From positions 1-8,649 of the forward strand of contig DAIEFO010000080.1 in assembly GCA_027325475.1 (NCBI GenBank): a stretch of 8,649 nt of DNA. Direction: 5' to 3'. The notes under the pieces are model-generated. The model was given only the letters and a program-made list of their open reading frames with translations. It was not told where the DNA came from and made no database searches. How positions within the stretch are numbered: position 1 is the first letter of the stretch; each line of letters begins with the position of its first letter. The position numbers and the translations under genes are program-made. Positions 1-7,095 of this stretch are shown here, one piece after another. This DNA is from Desulfobacteraceae bacterium. Its GTDB lineage: Bacteria > Desulfobacterota > Desulfobacteria > Desulfobacterales > Desulfatirhabdiaceae.

Positions 1-1203
1 AACATCCAGGAAGAATTGACCGGCCTCCTGATGAAAGACGGCAGGCTTTTTTGTGTGGGGGATGACTGGCAGGCGATTTATTCTTTCAGAGGCAGCAATG
101 TGGATCACTTTCTGTCGTTTCAGAACAAATACCGGGATGCCAGGGTGTTCCGGCTCGAACAGAATTATCGGTCTGCCGATGAAATTGTCCAGGTGGCCAA
201 TCATCTGATTGACAACAACGCCCACAAGATTGACAAAAAATGCTTTTCGGAAAAAAAAGGCGGCCAGGTAGAGCTCTACGATTTCGACAATGACGCCGAA
301 GAGGCCGGGTGGGTCAGTAGCACCATTAACCGCCTGAGCCGTCTGGGTATTCCGCTGGATCGCATGGCGGTTTTATACCGCACCAAATTCTGCTCTTTGC
401 CTTTTGAGCAAAAATTTCGTCTTACCGGCATTCCATACCGGATGCTGGGCGGTAAGGGCTTCTTTGAACGCAAGGAAATCCTGGATTTAAACTGCTACCT
501 GACCGCAGCGGCGTTTATCAAGGATGATGCTGCATTCGAGCGAATTCTTAATACGCCCAAGCGAGGTCTGGGACCTGGCGCCGTCAAGAATCTCATGTCC
601 ATAAAAACTCTCGATATGAGCCTTCAGGAAGCAGCCCGCAAAGCGCTCAATGAAAAAATTCTGACCCCCAAAGTCTATCAGGCATTGAAGCATCTTCTCG
701 ATCTTCTGGATGATATCCGGGATGCGGCGCCGGCGGACGCCATCAATACAGTTCTGGAGCGGATTCACTACATGGAGCACCTCAAAGAATACGTCAAATC
801 AGACGCCATGGATCTGACCGCCCGCCAGGAAAACATTGAACAGCTCATATATGCGGCATCCCTGAAACCCACGATTGTGGAATATCTGGAAGAAGCCGCG
901 CTGGTGCGGGAAGACAAAAAGGATGACGCCGAAGAAAAGTCTTCAGGAGTCAGCCTTTCGACCATTCATGCCGCCAAGGGACTTGAATTTCATGTGGTTT
1001 TTATCGTAGGATGCGAAGAACAGCTTTTCCCCCACTGGCGATCTCTGGATACCCCCGATGGGCTGAACGAAGAACGCCGGTTGATGTATGTTGCGGTAAC
1101 GCGGTCGGAAAAATATCTGTTTCTGACCTGCGCCATGTATCGGAAAGGCCAGGTCAACCGCAAGAGCCGCTTTCTGGGGGAAATCGAAAACGCTTTATCA
1201 TAA
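1..1203 (+). CDS. UvrD/Rep/PcrA-type SF1A DNA helicase, C-terminal 400 residues (5' end outside the window)
   Basis: This is the C-terminal part of a 3'-to-5' superfamily 1A DNA helicase, an ATP-driven translocase acting in repair or replication restart. The reading frame is open from base 1, so the true start and the Walker A part lie upstream. Visible helicase motifs in order are GDDWQAIYSFRGSN (58-99, motif III type), LEQNYRS followed by ANHLI (motif IV type), IPYRMLGGKGFFERKEILDL (the conserved block after motif IV), STIHAAKGLEF (motif V, near 960-990) and EERRLMYVAVTR (motif VI, near 1069-1104). The arginine of VAVTR is the expected ATP-sensing residue. The protein ends at SRFLGEIENALS, just after the last 2A/2B segment, so it lacks the extra C-terminal Tudor-like tail of UvrD and PcrA and resembles Rep in length. 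Tryptophan in GDDWQ replaces the more usual aspartate (GDDDQ). It is followed after 20 nt by djlA. The family is certain; the choice among Rep, UvrD and PcrA is not. Confidence 0.94.
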   Translation, partial: NIQEELTGLLMKDGRLFCVGDDWQAIYSFRGSNVDHFLSFQNKYRDARVFRLEQNYRSADEIVQVANHLIDNNAHKIDKKCFSEKKGGQVELYDFDNDAEEAGWVSSTINRLSRLGIPLDRMAVLYRTKFCSLPFEQKFRLTGIPYRMLGGKGFFERKEILDLNCYLTAAAFIKDDAAFERILNTPKRGLGPGAVKNLMSIKTLDMSLQEAARKALNEKILTPKVYQALKHLLDLLDDIRDAAPADAINTVLERIHYMEHLKEYVKSDAMDLTARQENIEQLIYAASLKPTIVEYLEEAALVREDKKDDAEEKSSGVSLSTIHAAKGLEFHVVFIVGCEEQLFPHWRSLDTPDGLNEERRLMYVAVTRSEKYLFLTCAMYRKGQVNRKSRFLGEIENALS

Positions 1204-1223
1204 CGAAGGATACAAAAAAAGCT

Positions 1224-1976
1224 ATGAGCATCATGGGTAAATTGCTTGGAGGCGCGATCGGCTTTGCTATGGGAGGCCCGATCGGCGCTGTTGCAGGCGC
1301 TGTCTTCGGCCATGCCGTGTTCGATGCCAACCCTGTCAACATGACGACTCCTTCCAGACTGTCTTATGGAGAGTCATCCCAGATCACGTTTTTTGTGGCG
1401 GCATTTTCCATGCTGGCCAAAGTGGCGCGCGCCGATGGTCAGGTATCGCAACAGGAAATGAACGCCGTCCGTCAGTTCATGACACATGATTTGAATCTGA
1501 GCCCTGAAAACCAGAATATCGCCCTGAATATTTTTCACACCGCGCTGGAATCCCCGGAACCCTTTGAGAGCTTTGCTTCACAGTTTTACGGGCAGTTTCA
1601 TGTGCAGCCGCAGATGCTGGAACTGATGATCGATATTCTGCTTCGGGTTTCAGCTTCAGACGGCAGCATCAGCTCCAGTGAAGAACGAATGATTCAGGCG
1701 GCGGCCTCCATTTTTGGTTTCAGCAGCGCCCAGTATGCAGCGATGCGATCCCGGTATGCACGCGATGTCAACAAATTCTATGCGGTGTTAGGGTGTACGT
1801 CCAGCGATTCGGACGATCAGATCAAACGTCAATACCGTAAAATGGTTTCCGAATATCACCCCGATAAAATCATGTCCAAAGGGCTTCCCGATGAATTCGT
1901 CAAGTTTGCCAACGATAAATTCAATCAGATACAGGAAGCCTATGACGCCATCAAGAAAGAAAGGAATATTTCCTGA
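1224..1976 (+). CDS. djlA: DjlA-like membrane-anchored J-domain co-chaperone (TerB plus DnaJ domain)
   Basis: The 250-residue product has the domain order of DjlA. An N-terminal glycine-rich membrane anchor (about 5-32, MGKLLGGAIGFAMGGPIGAV) is followed by a TerB-like helical domain (about 55-165) with two acidic repeats, RADGQVSQQE and SASDGSISSSEE. A C-terminal J domain (about 183-247) carries the invariant HPD at residues 212-214. J domains stimulate the DnaK ATPase. DjlA is an inner-membrane protein whose J domain faces the cytoplasm, and in E. coli it influences envelope-stress and capsule signalling (family knowledge). The frame is open upstream to 1011, inside the helicase gene. ATG 1224 is chosen because the protein then begins directly with the anchor, as in E. 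coli DjlA, and because AAGGA at 1206-1210 precedes it, although the 13-nt spacing is long. ATG 1233 is a possible alternative. It is slightly shorter than the E. coli protein (about 270 residues). Probably cotranscribed with the helicase gene. Confidence 0.88.
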   Translation: MSIMGKLLGGAIGFAMGGPIGAVAGAVFGHAVFDANPVNMTTPSRLSYGESSQITFFVAAFSMLAKVARADGQVSQQEMNAVRQFMTHDLNLSPENQNIALNIFHTALESPEPFESFASQFYGQFHVQPQMLELMIDILLRVSASDGSISSSEERMIQAAASIFGFSSAQYAAMRSRYARDVNKFYAVLGCTSSDSDDQIKRQYRKMVSEYHPDKIMSKGLPDEFVKFANDKFNQIQEAYDAIKKERNIS

Positions 1977-2002
1977 ACGGCCTCTCTTTTTTCAAACCTG
2001 AC

Positions 2003-3070
2003 ATGAATCGTTCCTTTAACCGCATTCTGCTGATCCAACTGGGGGATATTGGGGATGTTGTCCTGACGCTGCCTGCTGTCAAGGCGCTGCGCGAAAACTA
2101 TCCGCAAGCCCGTATCGTGGTTTGTGTTCGCGGCAAAGCCAGGGAAATCATGGAAGACTGTCCGTGGGTATCCGGCGTCATGGCGGTCGAGTCCGCCCAC
2201 AGGCATCCGATGGAATCCGCTGCACATCAGTTGCGATGGTTTATGGCGCTGCGCCAGCACCGTTTCGATCTGGCCATCGATCTGCGCACCGGAACGCGCG
2301 GCGCCATCATGGCCAGGCTTTCCGGCGCTCCCATCCGCATTGGACGCTTTGCGGAGGACGGCAGGCTGTGGCGAAACCGGATGTTTACGACACTGGTGCA
2401 GCCTGAAAATGAACTGATGCAGTATGCGTCCGAACATAATCTGAACATCCTGTCGCCGCTTCACCTCCATATCGAAAACCGCTGCCCGCAAGTGGTCATA
2501 CCCGCACACAGACGGGCGGCTGCACTTGCCCTGTGGTCGCGGGAACAGATTCCTTCAGATAAGCCGACAATCGCCTTTCACCCATTCTCTTTATGGAAAT
2601 ACAAAGAATGGCGGATGGATACGTGCGCCAGGGTGGTGGACGCCATTCAGCTTCACTACGGCGCCGTTGCCGTTATCACCGGATCGCCGGATGAACGGGA
2701 CCGCGCCGAACAGCTTGCGGCGCTATGCCAGACAAGGCCGATCAATCTGGCAGGGAAAACATCCATTGGTGAACTGGCTGCGGTATTGTCACTGTGTCGC
2801 GGGTTCATCGGCGTTGACACTGCCGCGCTTCATCTGGCTGCGGCCGCCGGTATCCCCACGCTGGGAATATTCGGCCCGTCATCCCAGGCATGCTGGGCGC
2901 CCAGAGGGGATCGGCATGAGGTGATTTCCAGCGCCATGTCCTGTGTGCCGTGCAGGCAGAAAGGCTGCCGGAATTCAGAGATCAGCCGTTGTCTGGATAC
3001 CCTTATGTTTGATGATGTTCAGGAAAAACTGAGGCAATTTATGACCGATCAGGTACATGTATCCATGTAA
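2003..3070 (+). CDS. Glycosyltransferase family 9, ADP-heptose:LPS heptosyltransferase-like
   Basis: The 355-residue protein has the GT-B plan of heptosyltransferases, which add heptose from an ADP-sugar to the lipopolysaccharide core on the cytoplasmic face of the inner membrane. The N-terminal motif ILLIQLGDIGDVVLTLPAVKAL (about 8-29) contains Asp18 in GDVVLTLP, matching the catalytic aspartate region of WaaC/WaaF. KYKEW (199-203) corresponds to the donor-phosphate lysine region. GVDTAALHLAAAAGIPTLGIFGP (270-292) is the nucleotide-sugar binding signature of the family. A cysteine group, C314, C317, C322 and C330, follows. Length is typical for the family. The ATG lies 26 nt after djlA and no clear Shine-Dalgarno sequence precedes it, so translation may depend on coupling to upstream genes. 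The sequence does not show whether the acceptor is heptose I, heptose II or another glycan. GT9 membership is secure; the exact substrate is inferred. Confidence 0.9.
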   Translation: MNRSFNRILLIQLGDIGDVVLTLPAVKALRENYPQARIVVCVRGKAREIMEDCPWVSGVMAVESAHRHPMESAAHQLRWFMALRQHRFDLAIDLRTGTRGAIMARLSGAPIRIGRFAEDGRLWRNRMFTTLVQPENELMQYASEHNLNILSPLHLHIENRCPQVVIPAHRRAAALALWSREQIPSDKPTIAFHPFSLWKYKEWRMDTCARVVDAIQLHYGAVAVITGSPDERDRAEQLAALCQTRPINLAGKTSIGELAAVLSLCRGFIGVDTAALHLAAAAGIPTLGIFGPSSQACWAPRGDRHEVISSAMSCVPCRQKGCRNSEISRCLDTLMFDDVQEKLRQFMTDQVHVSM

Positions 3071-3108
3071 CCGTAAGCGTCGATGGCAGGCGCTTGTTCC
3101 CTGTTTCA

Positions 3109-3133
3109 GACGGCTTTGTGAAAAGTTCGCAGG
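3109..3133 (+). repeat. Decayed single arm of the palindromic repeat element
   Basis: This 25-nt stretch between the GT9 gene and the isomerase gene matches the reverse complement of the right arm of the downstream palindrome (4059-4083) at 22 of 25 positions, counted by eye. The shared core is AAAAGTTCGCAGG. The similarity stops on the right at 3134. The arm is oriented toward the isomerase gene. It looks like a decayed half element or a solo terminus. No coding potential is evident in it. Confidence 0.7.
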
Positions 3134-3143
3134 ATATTTTATC

Positions 3144-3150
3144 GAAGAGG
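3144..3150 (+). promoter_or_regulatory. Ribosome binding site of the isomerase-like gene
   Basis: The purine run GAAGAGG lies 7 nt before ATG 3158. It supports that codon as the start of the isomerase-like gene and makes independent translation likely despite the repeat arm just upstream. Confidence 0.65.
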
Positions 3151-3157
3151 CGATACC

Positions 3158-3961
3158 ATGAAAATCGGCATGATGAACAACCCGTCAAAGCCCATTCTGG
3201 ATGAAGCGGCATCCTGCAGCAGGGGACGTTTTGATTTTCTGGATCTGACGGTCGAAGGCCCTTGCGCCGCCCATATCGATATCATTCCGCTGCGTGATGC
3301 GCTGGATCGTTATGGCTTATCCATTACAGGGCATACAGATCCCTGCCTGCCCCATGCCTATCCGCTTCAAAGCGTTCGAAATGCCTGTCTGCAAGAGCTG
3401 GAGCGATGTGCCCGGATATTTTCCACTTTGGGCGCTTCAGTCATGAATATTCATCCCTGTTATTTCTGCCCGCCGGCAATGAAAAAGGACCTTGTCGCTT
3501 TCAATGTCGAGGCGCTGAAGCCCATCGTTGAAATGGCGGCGTCCCATAACCTTACCGTCATGCTTGAAAACTACCAGGCGCCGTTTGACCGGGTTTCCAC
3601 GTTTAAACAGATTCTGACCGCAGTGCCGGGCCTGATGCTGCATCTTGATTTCGGACATGCCAATTTCGGCTTTGACCATCACGATGTTTTTTGCAGAGAG
3701 CTGGGGGAGTACATTCGACACGTCCATTTTTCGGACAACCGCTCCAGAGCCGATGATCATATGCCTCTGGGAGTCGGTAATGTTGACTGGGACAATGCGG
3801 TGGCATCGTTAAAGGCGACCGGGTATGACGGAACGATTACCCTCGAAATATTCTGCAACCATCCGGATATGCAATGTAATTATCTGGATATGGGGCGACG
3901 GTTCGTGCAGACTCTCTGGGATTCATCCCCGATATTGAACGCCCAATCCATCCACTTCTGA
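3158..3961 (+). CDS. Sugar phosphate isomerase/epimerase-like protein (xylose isomerase-like TIM barrel)
   Basis: The 267-residue protein belongs to the AP endonuclease 2/xylose isomerase-like TIM-barrel superfamily, whose members are cytoplasmic, usually bind divalent metal, and isomerise or epimerise sugars or cyclitols. Likely ligand-bearing strands can be read in order: ITGHTD (His59), NIHP (His99), VMLENY (Glu137), HLDFGHAN (Asp164, His167), HVHFSDN (His190), DDHMPLGVGNVDW (200-211, the typical D-H-x-P-x-G-x-G block) and TLEIF (Glu230). All the expected acidic and histidine positions are present, so the enzyme is probably active, but the substrate cannot be read from the sequence. No signal peptide is visible. 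The start is supported by GAAGAGG at 7-nt spacing. The TGA stop (3959-3961) is also the first three bases of the palindromic element downstream, so the C-terminus may have been set by that element. Proximity to a GT9 gene hints at envelope-sugar or carbohydrate metabolism, but this is weak. Confidence 0.85.
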   Translation: MKIGMMNNPSKPILDEAASCSRGRFDFLDLTVEGPCAAHIDIIPLRDALDRYGLSITGHTDPCLPHAYPLQSVRNACLQELERCARIFSTLGASVMNIHPCYFCPPAMKKDLVAFNVEALKPIVEMAASHNLTVMLENYQAPFDRVSTFKQILTAVPGLMLHLDFGHANFGFDHHDVFCRELGEYIRHVHFSDNRSRADDHMPLGVGNVDWDNAVASLKATGYDGTITLEIFCNHPDMQCNYLDMGRRFVQTLWDSSPILNAQSIHF

Positions 3962-4084
3962 CGACTTCGTAAAAAGTCCGCATGCTGCGTTGCACCGCAT
4001 CCTTCGTCATTGCAGCGTACCACAAGTACGCTTCATTCCTCAGGATTTGCACGCCTTGCCTGCGAACTTTTTACGAAGTCGTCA
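3959..4084. repeat. 126-nt imperfect palindromic element (MITE/REP-like), noncoding
   Basis: The two ends are perfect 19-nt inverted repeats: TGACGACTTCGTAAAAAGT at 3959-3977 and its reverse complement at 4066-4084. After one mismatch the pairing continues for 4 more bases. The centre is a second perfect stem, AGCGTAC (4014-4020) and GTACGCT (4026-4032), around the loop CACAA. The intermediate parts are only partly complementary. The whole could fold as a long hairpin in RNA or extrude as a cruciform. It encodes no transposase, so any mobility would need an enzyme in trans. No clear target-site duplication flanks it. From memory, similar palindromes recur in desulfobacterial genomes, but I could not check this. 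It may also act as a transcription barrier between the isomerase gene and glnE. Confidence 0.85.
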
Positions 4085-4092
4085 AAAATCTG

Positions 4093-4111
4093 ACTTTTTA
4101 CGAAGACATCA
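4093..4111 (-). repeat. Extra terminal arm of the palindromic element in the glnE leader
   Basis: This 19-nt copy, ACTTTTTACGAAGACATCA, matches the right terminus of the palindrome (4066-4084) at 17 of 19 positions and lies 8 nt beyond it in the same orientation. Together with the base before it, 4092-4105 is a perfect 14-nt complement of the left arm at 3965-3978. It is either a remnant of a second element or a partial duplication of the terminus. Confidence 0.7.
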
Positions 4112-4172
4112 TTTTTGATATGGCGCTGTTTTCAATCATCGAAGGAAGTATCATCCATCCACACCGGACATT

Positions 4173-4179
4173 GGAAGGA
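4173..4179 (+). promoter_or_regulatory. Ribosome binding site of glnE
   Basis: GGAAGGA sits 5 nt before ATG 4185 and is a strong Shine-Dalgarno match. It fixes the start of glnE at 4185. No convincing -35/-10 or sigma-54 promoter could be read in the preceding 4112-4172. Confidence 0.75.
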
Positions 4180-4184
4180 AACAT

Positions 4185-7076
4185 ATGGCCTTACCTGTGA
4201 CGCTTCCTGAAAAACTGGCGGCGGACGCCGGACGCAAACGGGAAGCGCTGATGATATCTGCGCAGCATCACGGCATCTGTTTTTCTGAGGATATGTTTAA
4301 TGGCTCACTGACGCCGGTGCTGGCTTTCAGTGATTTTGTCGCTCAGAGCTGTACGCGCGACCCTGAAATGCTCCAGGAACTGGTTGAAAGCGGCGATCTG
4401 TTCCGTCCCTATGATGCGGATGACTGTGACCGGAAGATAACCTCATATGTTTCCGGACAGATGGATGATACGCAACTCATGACCCAGCTCCGGCATTTCC
4501 GGCGCCGGGAGATGACGCGGATTGCATGGCGGGATTTGGCAGGATGGGCCGATCTTCAGGAAGTGATGAGCACTTTGAGCAATCTTGCTGAATCATGTCT
4601 CAGATCTGCGCTTGCCATATTGTCCGAGGGGCTTTATCAGGAATATGGCACACCGCTGAACGGGCAGGGAGACGTGCAGCAGCTTGTGGTGCTGGGCATG
4701 GGAAAGCTGGGTGCGCGCGAACTCAATTTTTCATCCGACATTGATCTGATTTTTGCGTACCCTTGTGCAGGGACGACAGCCGGTGGCGTTCGATCTGTCA
4801 GCCATGAGGTTTTTTTCGTGCAGTTGTGCAGAAAGCTGATGAGCACACTGACACAACGGACATCCGATGGTTTTGTGTTCCGGGTGGACGCCAATCTGCG
4901 GCCTTTTGGCGCCAACGGCCCTCTGGTCATGAACTTTGAAAGCATGGAAGACTATTATCTGCATCAGGGACGGGAGTGGGAACGATATGCCTGGATCAAG
5001 GCGCGGGTGGTAGCGGGTGATCATACGGCCGGAGGACAGCTCCTGACCAGCCTCAAGCCTTTTATTTTCCGCCGTTATCTGGACTTTGGCGTTTTCGATG
5101 CGCTTCGGGAAATGAAGCTGAAAATCTCCCGTGAAGTCAGCCGGAATTCCATGAGATTCAATATCAAGCTGGGCCCCGGCGGGATACGGGAAATCGAATT
5201 TTTCGCCCAGGTATTTCAATTGATTCGGGGCGGCGTCAATCCTGAACTGCAAACTCCGTCATTACAAGACGCTTTGCGTCTATTGCTGCAGCACCATACG
5301 ATTTCTCAAGCGGTTTACGACCAACTGCTGCAGGCGTATGATTTTTTGCGGCGTACGGAACACCGGCTTCAGGCGTTTTCCGATCAGCAGACACACCAGA
5401 TTCCCGAGGATAACGAAGGACGCCGGCGTCTGGCGGCTTCCATGGGATTTTCAGAAAGTGAATCATTTTTTCAGGAACTGGATATCCAGACAAATCACGT
5501 CCATACCTGTTTTTCAACGATTCTTGAAAGTCCGGACACCGCCAGCGTGTCGATGACATCCCAAAAGTCGGTGGAATCATCGCTGAATTCCCTGTGGGCC
5601 GCTCCGGCAGACCGGGAGCAGGATGTGCGGATGCTTCAGGAACTGGGGTTTATACAGCCGGACGCGATTCTGAATCTGCTGAACCATCTCCGGGAAGATC
5701 CGGCCACCCGGGCGCTCAGCATGGAAGGAAAACGCCGTCTCGACCATCTCATGCCCTGTCTGCTAAAGGAAGTGATCCCTCTAAAAGACCAGGAAGTGGC
5801 GCTGGATCGTGTTATCGATATCCTGAAGGCTATTGAACGCCGGACAAGTTACCTGGCGCTGCTTTTAGAGGTACCTCACGCCAGACGGCATCTGGTGGAA
5901 CTGGCCTGCGCCAGCCCGTTGATTGCAACTTTTCTGTCCCGGCGTCCCGCGCTGCTGGATGAGCTTCTGGATGCCCGGATGCTGTATAATCCGCCGAGAA
6001 AAGCCGAACTGGAAAATGAGCTGACTGAAAAGATGCGTCAGATCCCCGCAAATGATCTGGAATATCAGATTGAGCAACTGTGCATCTTTAAAGAGGTGAA
6101 TGTATTGCGTGTGGCTGCCGCGGATGTTACCGGGGCGTTGCCGTTGATGCGCACCAGCGACCATTTGACGGAACTGGCGGAAACGGTGCTGGCGCAGACC
6201 CTGGAAATGAGCTGGAATTATCTGATTGAAAAGCACGGACATCCGGTCTGCGCGCTTGATGGCACCGTCTGTGACAAGGGGTTTGCTGTCATCGGTTATG
6301 GAAAACTGGGAGGCATCGAACTGGGCTACGGCTCCGATCTGGATATGGTTTTCTTACACGCCGGCGTTTCCGGCGTTACCAGCGGCACGAAAGCTCCGCT
6401 GGATAACGCCCAATTTTTTGCCAGGCTAGGGCAGCGGGTGATTCACATGCTGACGACCCAGACATCCGCGGGCAGCCTGTATGAAGTGGACATGCGTCTG
6501 AGGCCCAGCGGCAGCTCCGGAATCCTGGTCTGTCATGTGGATGGCTTTGAGCAGTATCAGATACAGAATGCCTGGACCTGGGAGCATCAGGCACTGGTGC
6601 GGGCGCGCCCCGTCGGGGGCGACATCCGTGTCGGTGAACGGTTTCAGCATATCCGGGAAAACGTGCTGTCCGCGTTCCGTGAACCGGAAATACTCCGAAA
6701 AGACGTTTCAGAAATGCGGGATAAAATGCGCAAAGAACATGGCGTCGAAGGCAGCGGATTTTTCGATATCAAACAGGGCAGCGGCGGTATCGTTGACATT
6801 GAGTTCATGGTTCAGTATCTCGTACTGCGGCATGCGCATGAACATCCATCGCTGCTCCAGTGGACGGACAATGTCCGGCTTCTGGAAACACTGATCGAAT
6901 CCGGTATTCTGGCGGATTATCAGGCGGTGGCGCTGAAAGACGCCTACCTTACGTACCGGGCCGCTGTCCATCGCCTGAATCTGCAGAAAGCGCCTGCGGC
7001 AGTTCCCGAAAAGCGTTTTCGGGAACATCGGAGCCATGTGAAAGCGCTGTGGAATCATATCATGACGGCTTCGTAA
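4185..7076 (+). CDS. glnE: Bifunctional glutamine synthetase adenylyltransferase/deadenylyltransferase
   Basis: GlnE controls ammonium assimilation by adding AMP to a tyrosine of type I glutamine synthetase and removing it again, under the influence of PII protein and glutamine (family knowledge). At 963 residues it is full length (E. coli about 946). Two nucleotidyltransferase domains are visible. The N-terminal deadenylylation domain has GMGKLGARELNFSSDIDL (171-188) with the metal-binding pair Asp185/Asp187. The C-terminal adenylylation domain has GYGKLGGIELGYGSDLDM (704-721) with Asp718/Asp720. Each is followed by its helical part, for example NIKLGPGGIREIEFFAQ and DIKQGSGGIVDIEFMVQ. Both catalytic pairs are intact. 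The start is fixed by GGAAGGA at 5-nt spacing. The gene lies alone on its strand, 100 nt after the palindromic element. Its last codons (ATG-ACG-GCT-TCG-TAA) coincide with a near-copy of the element terminus. Neither glutamine synthetase nor PII is in the window. Confidence 0.97.
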   Translation: MALPVTLPEKLAADAGRKREALMISAQHHGICFSEDMFNGSLTPVLAFSDFVAQSCTRDPEMLQELVESGDLFRPYDADDCDRKITSYVSGQMDDTQLMTQLRHFRRREMTRIAWRDLAGWADLQEVMSTLSNLAESCLRSALAILSEGLYQEYGTPLNGQGDVQQLVVLGMGKLGARELNFSSDIDLIFAYPCAGTTAGGVRSVSHEVFFVQLCRKLMSTLTQRTSDGFVFRVDANLRPFGANGPLVMNFESMEDYYLHQGREWERYAWIKARVVAGDHTAGGQLLTSLKPFIFRRYLDFGVFDALREMKLKISREVSRNSMRFNIKLGPGGIREIEFFAQVFQLIRGGVNPELQTPSLQDALRLLLQHHTISQAVYDQLLQAYDFLRRTEHRLQAFSDQQTHQIPEDNEGRRRLAASMGFSESESFFQELDIQTNHVHTCFSTILESPDTASVSMTSQKSVESSLNSLWAAPADREQDVRMLQELGFIQPDAILNLLNHLREDPATRALSMEGKRRLDHLMPCLLKEVIPLKDQEVALDRVIDILKAIERRTSYLALLLEVPHARRHLVELACASPLIATFLSRRPALLDELLDARMLYNPPRKAELENELTEKMRQIPANDLEYQIEQLCIFKEVNVLRVAAADVTGALPLMRTSDHLTELAETVLAQTLEMSWNYLIEKHGHPVCALDGTVCDKGFAVIGYGKLGGIELGYGSDLDMVFLHAGVSGVTSGTKAPLDNAQFFARLGQRVIHMLTTQTSAGSLYEVDMRLRPSGSSGILVCHVDGFEQYQIQNAWTWEHQALVRARPVGGDIRVGERFQHIRENVLSAFREPEILRKDVSEMRDKMRKEHGVEGSGFFDIKQGSGGIVDIEFMVQYLVLRHAHEHPSLLQWTDNVRLLETLIESGILADYQAVALKDAYLTYRAAVHRLNLQKAPAAVPEKRFREHRSHVKALWNHIMTAS
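7063..7076 (+). repeat. Short match to the palindromic element terminus at the 3' end of glnE
   Basis: TGACGGCTTCGTAA matches the first 14 bases of the palindrome terminus (TGACGACTTCGTAA) at 13 positions. The one difference, GACGGC, also occurs in the decayed arm at 3109. The match ends exactly with the TAA stop of glnE and does not continue into the 19-nt convergent gap. It may be a remnant terminus or a chance match; about 0.003 such matches would be expected in a window this size if bases were random. Confidence 0.4.
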
Positions 7077-7095
7077 TACACCTGGCGTTTTGGGG

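Noticed and set aside
1011..1223. Upstream extension of the djlA frame as a 321-residue protein
   Set aside because: The extra 71 residues lie inside the helicase gene, in another frame, and look like low-quality out-of-frame translation. The DjlA-type anchor begins right after ATG 1224.
1940..2509. 189-residue minus-strand frame opposite the GT9 gene
   Set aside because: Antisense to a gene with clear family motifs; its own translation shows no recognisable domain and no ribosome binding site was found.
3074..3095. Possible terminator hairpin after the GT9 gene (AAGCG...CGCTT)
   Set aside because: The stem is only 5 bp with a loop over 10 nt and no T-run follows; too weak to call.
4120..4135. 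Sigma-54-like promoter (TGGCGC...) ahead of glnE
   Set aside because: The -24 part is acceptable but the -12 GC does not occur at the right distance, so no nitrogen-regulated promoter can be claimed.
3982..4200. Small open frame across the palindromic element
   Set aside because: It merely translates the repeat arms (it repeats LRTFYEVV and LTFYED), has no ribosome binding site, and overlaps the start of glnE.
4731..5252. 173-residue minus-strand frame inside glnE
   Set aside because: Antisense to the conserved GlnE N-terminal catalytic domain; shadow frame.
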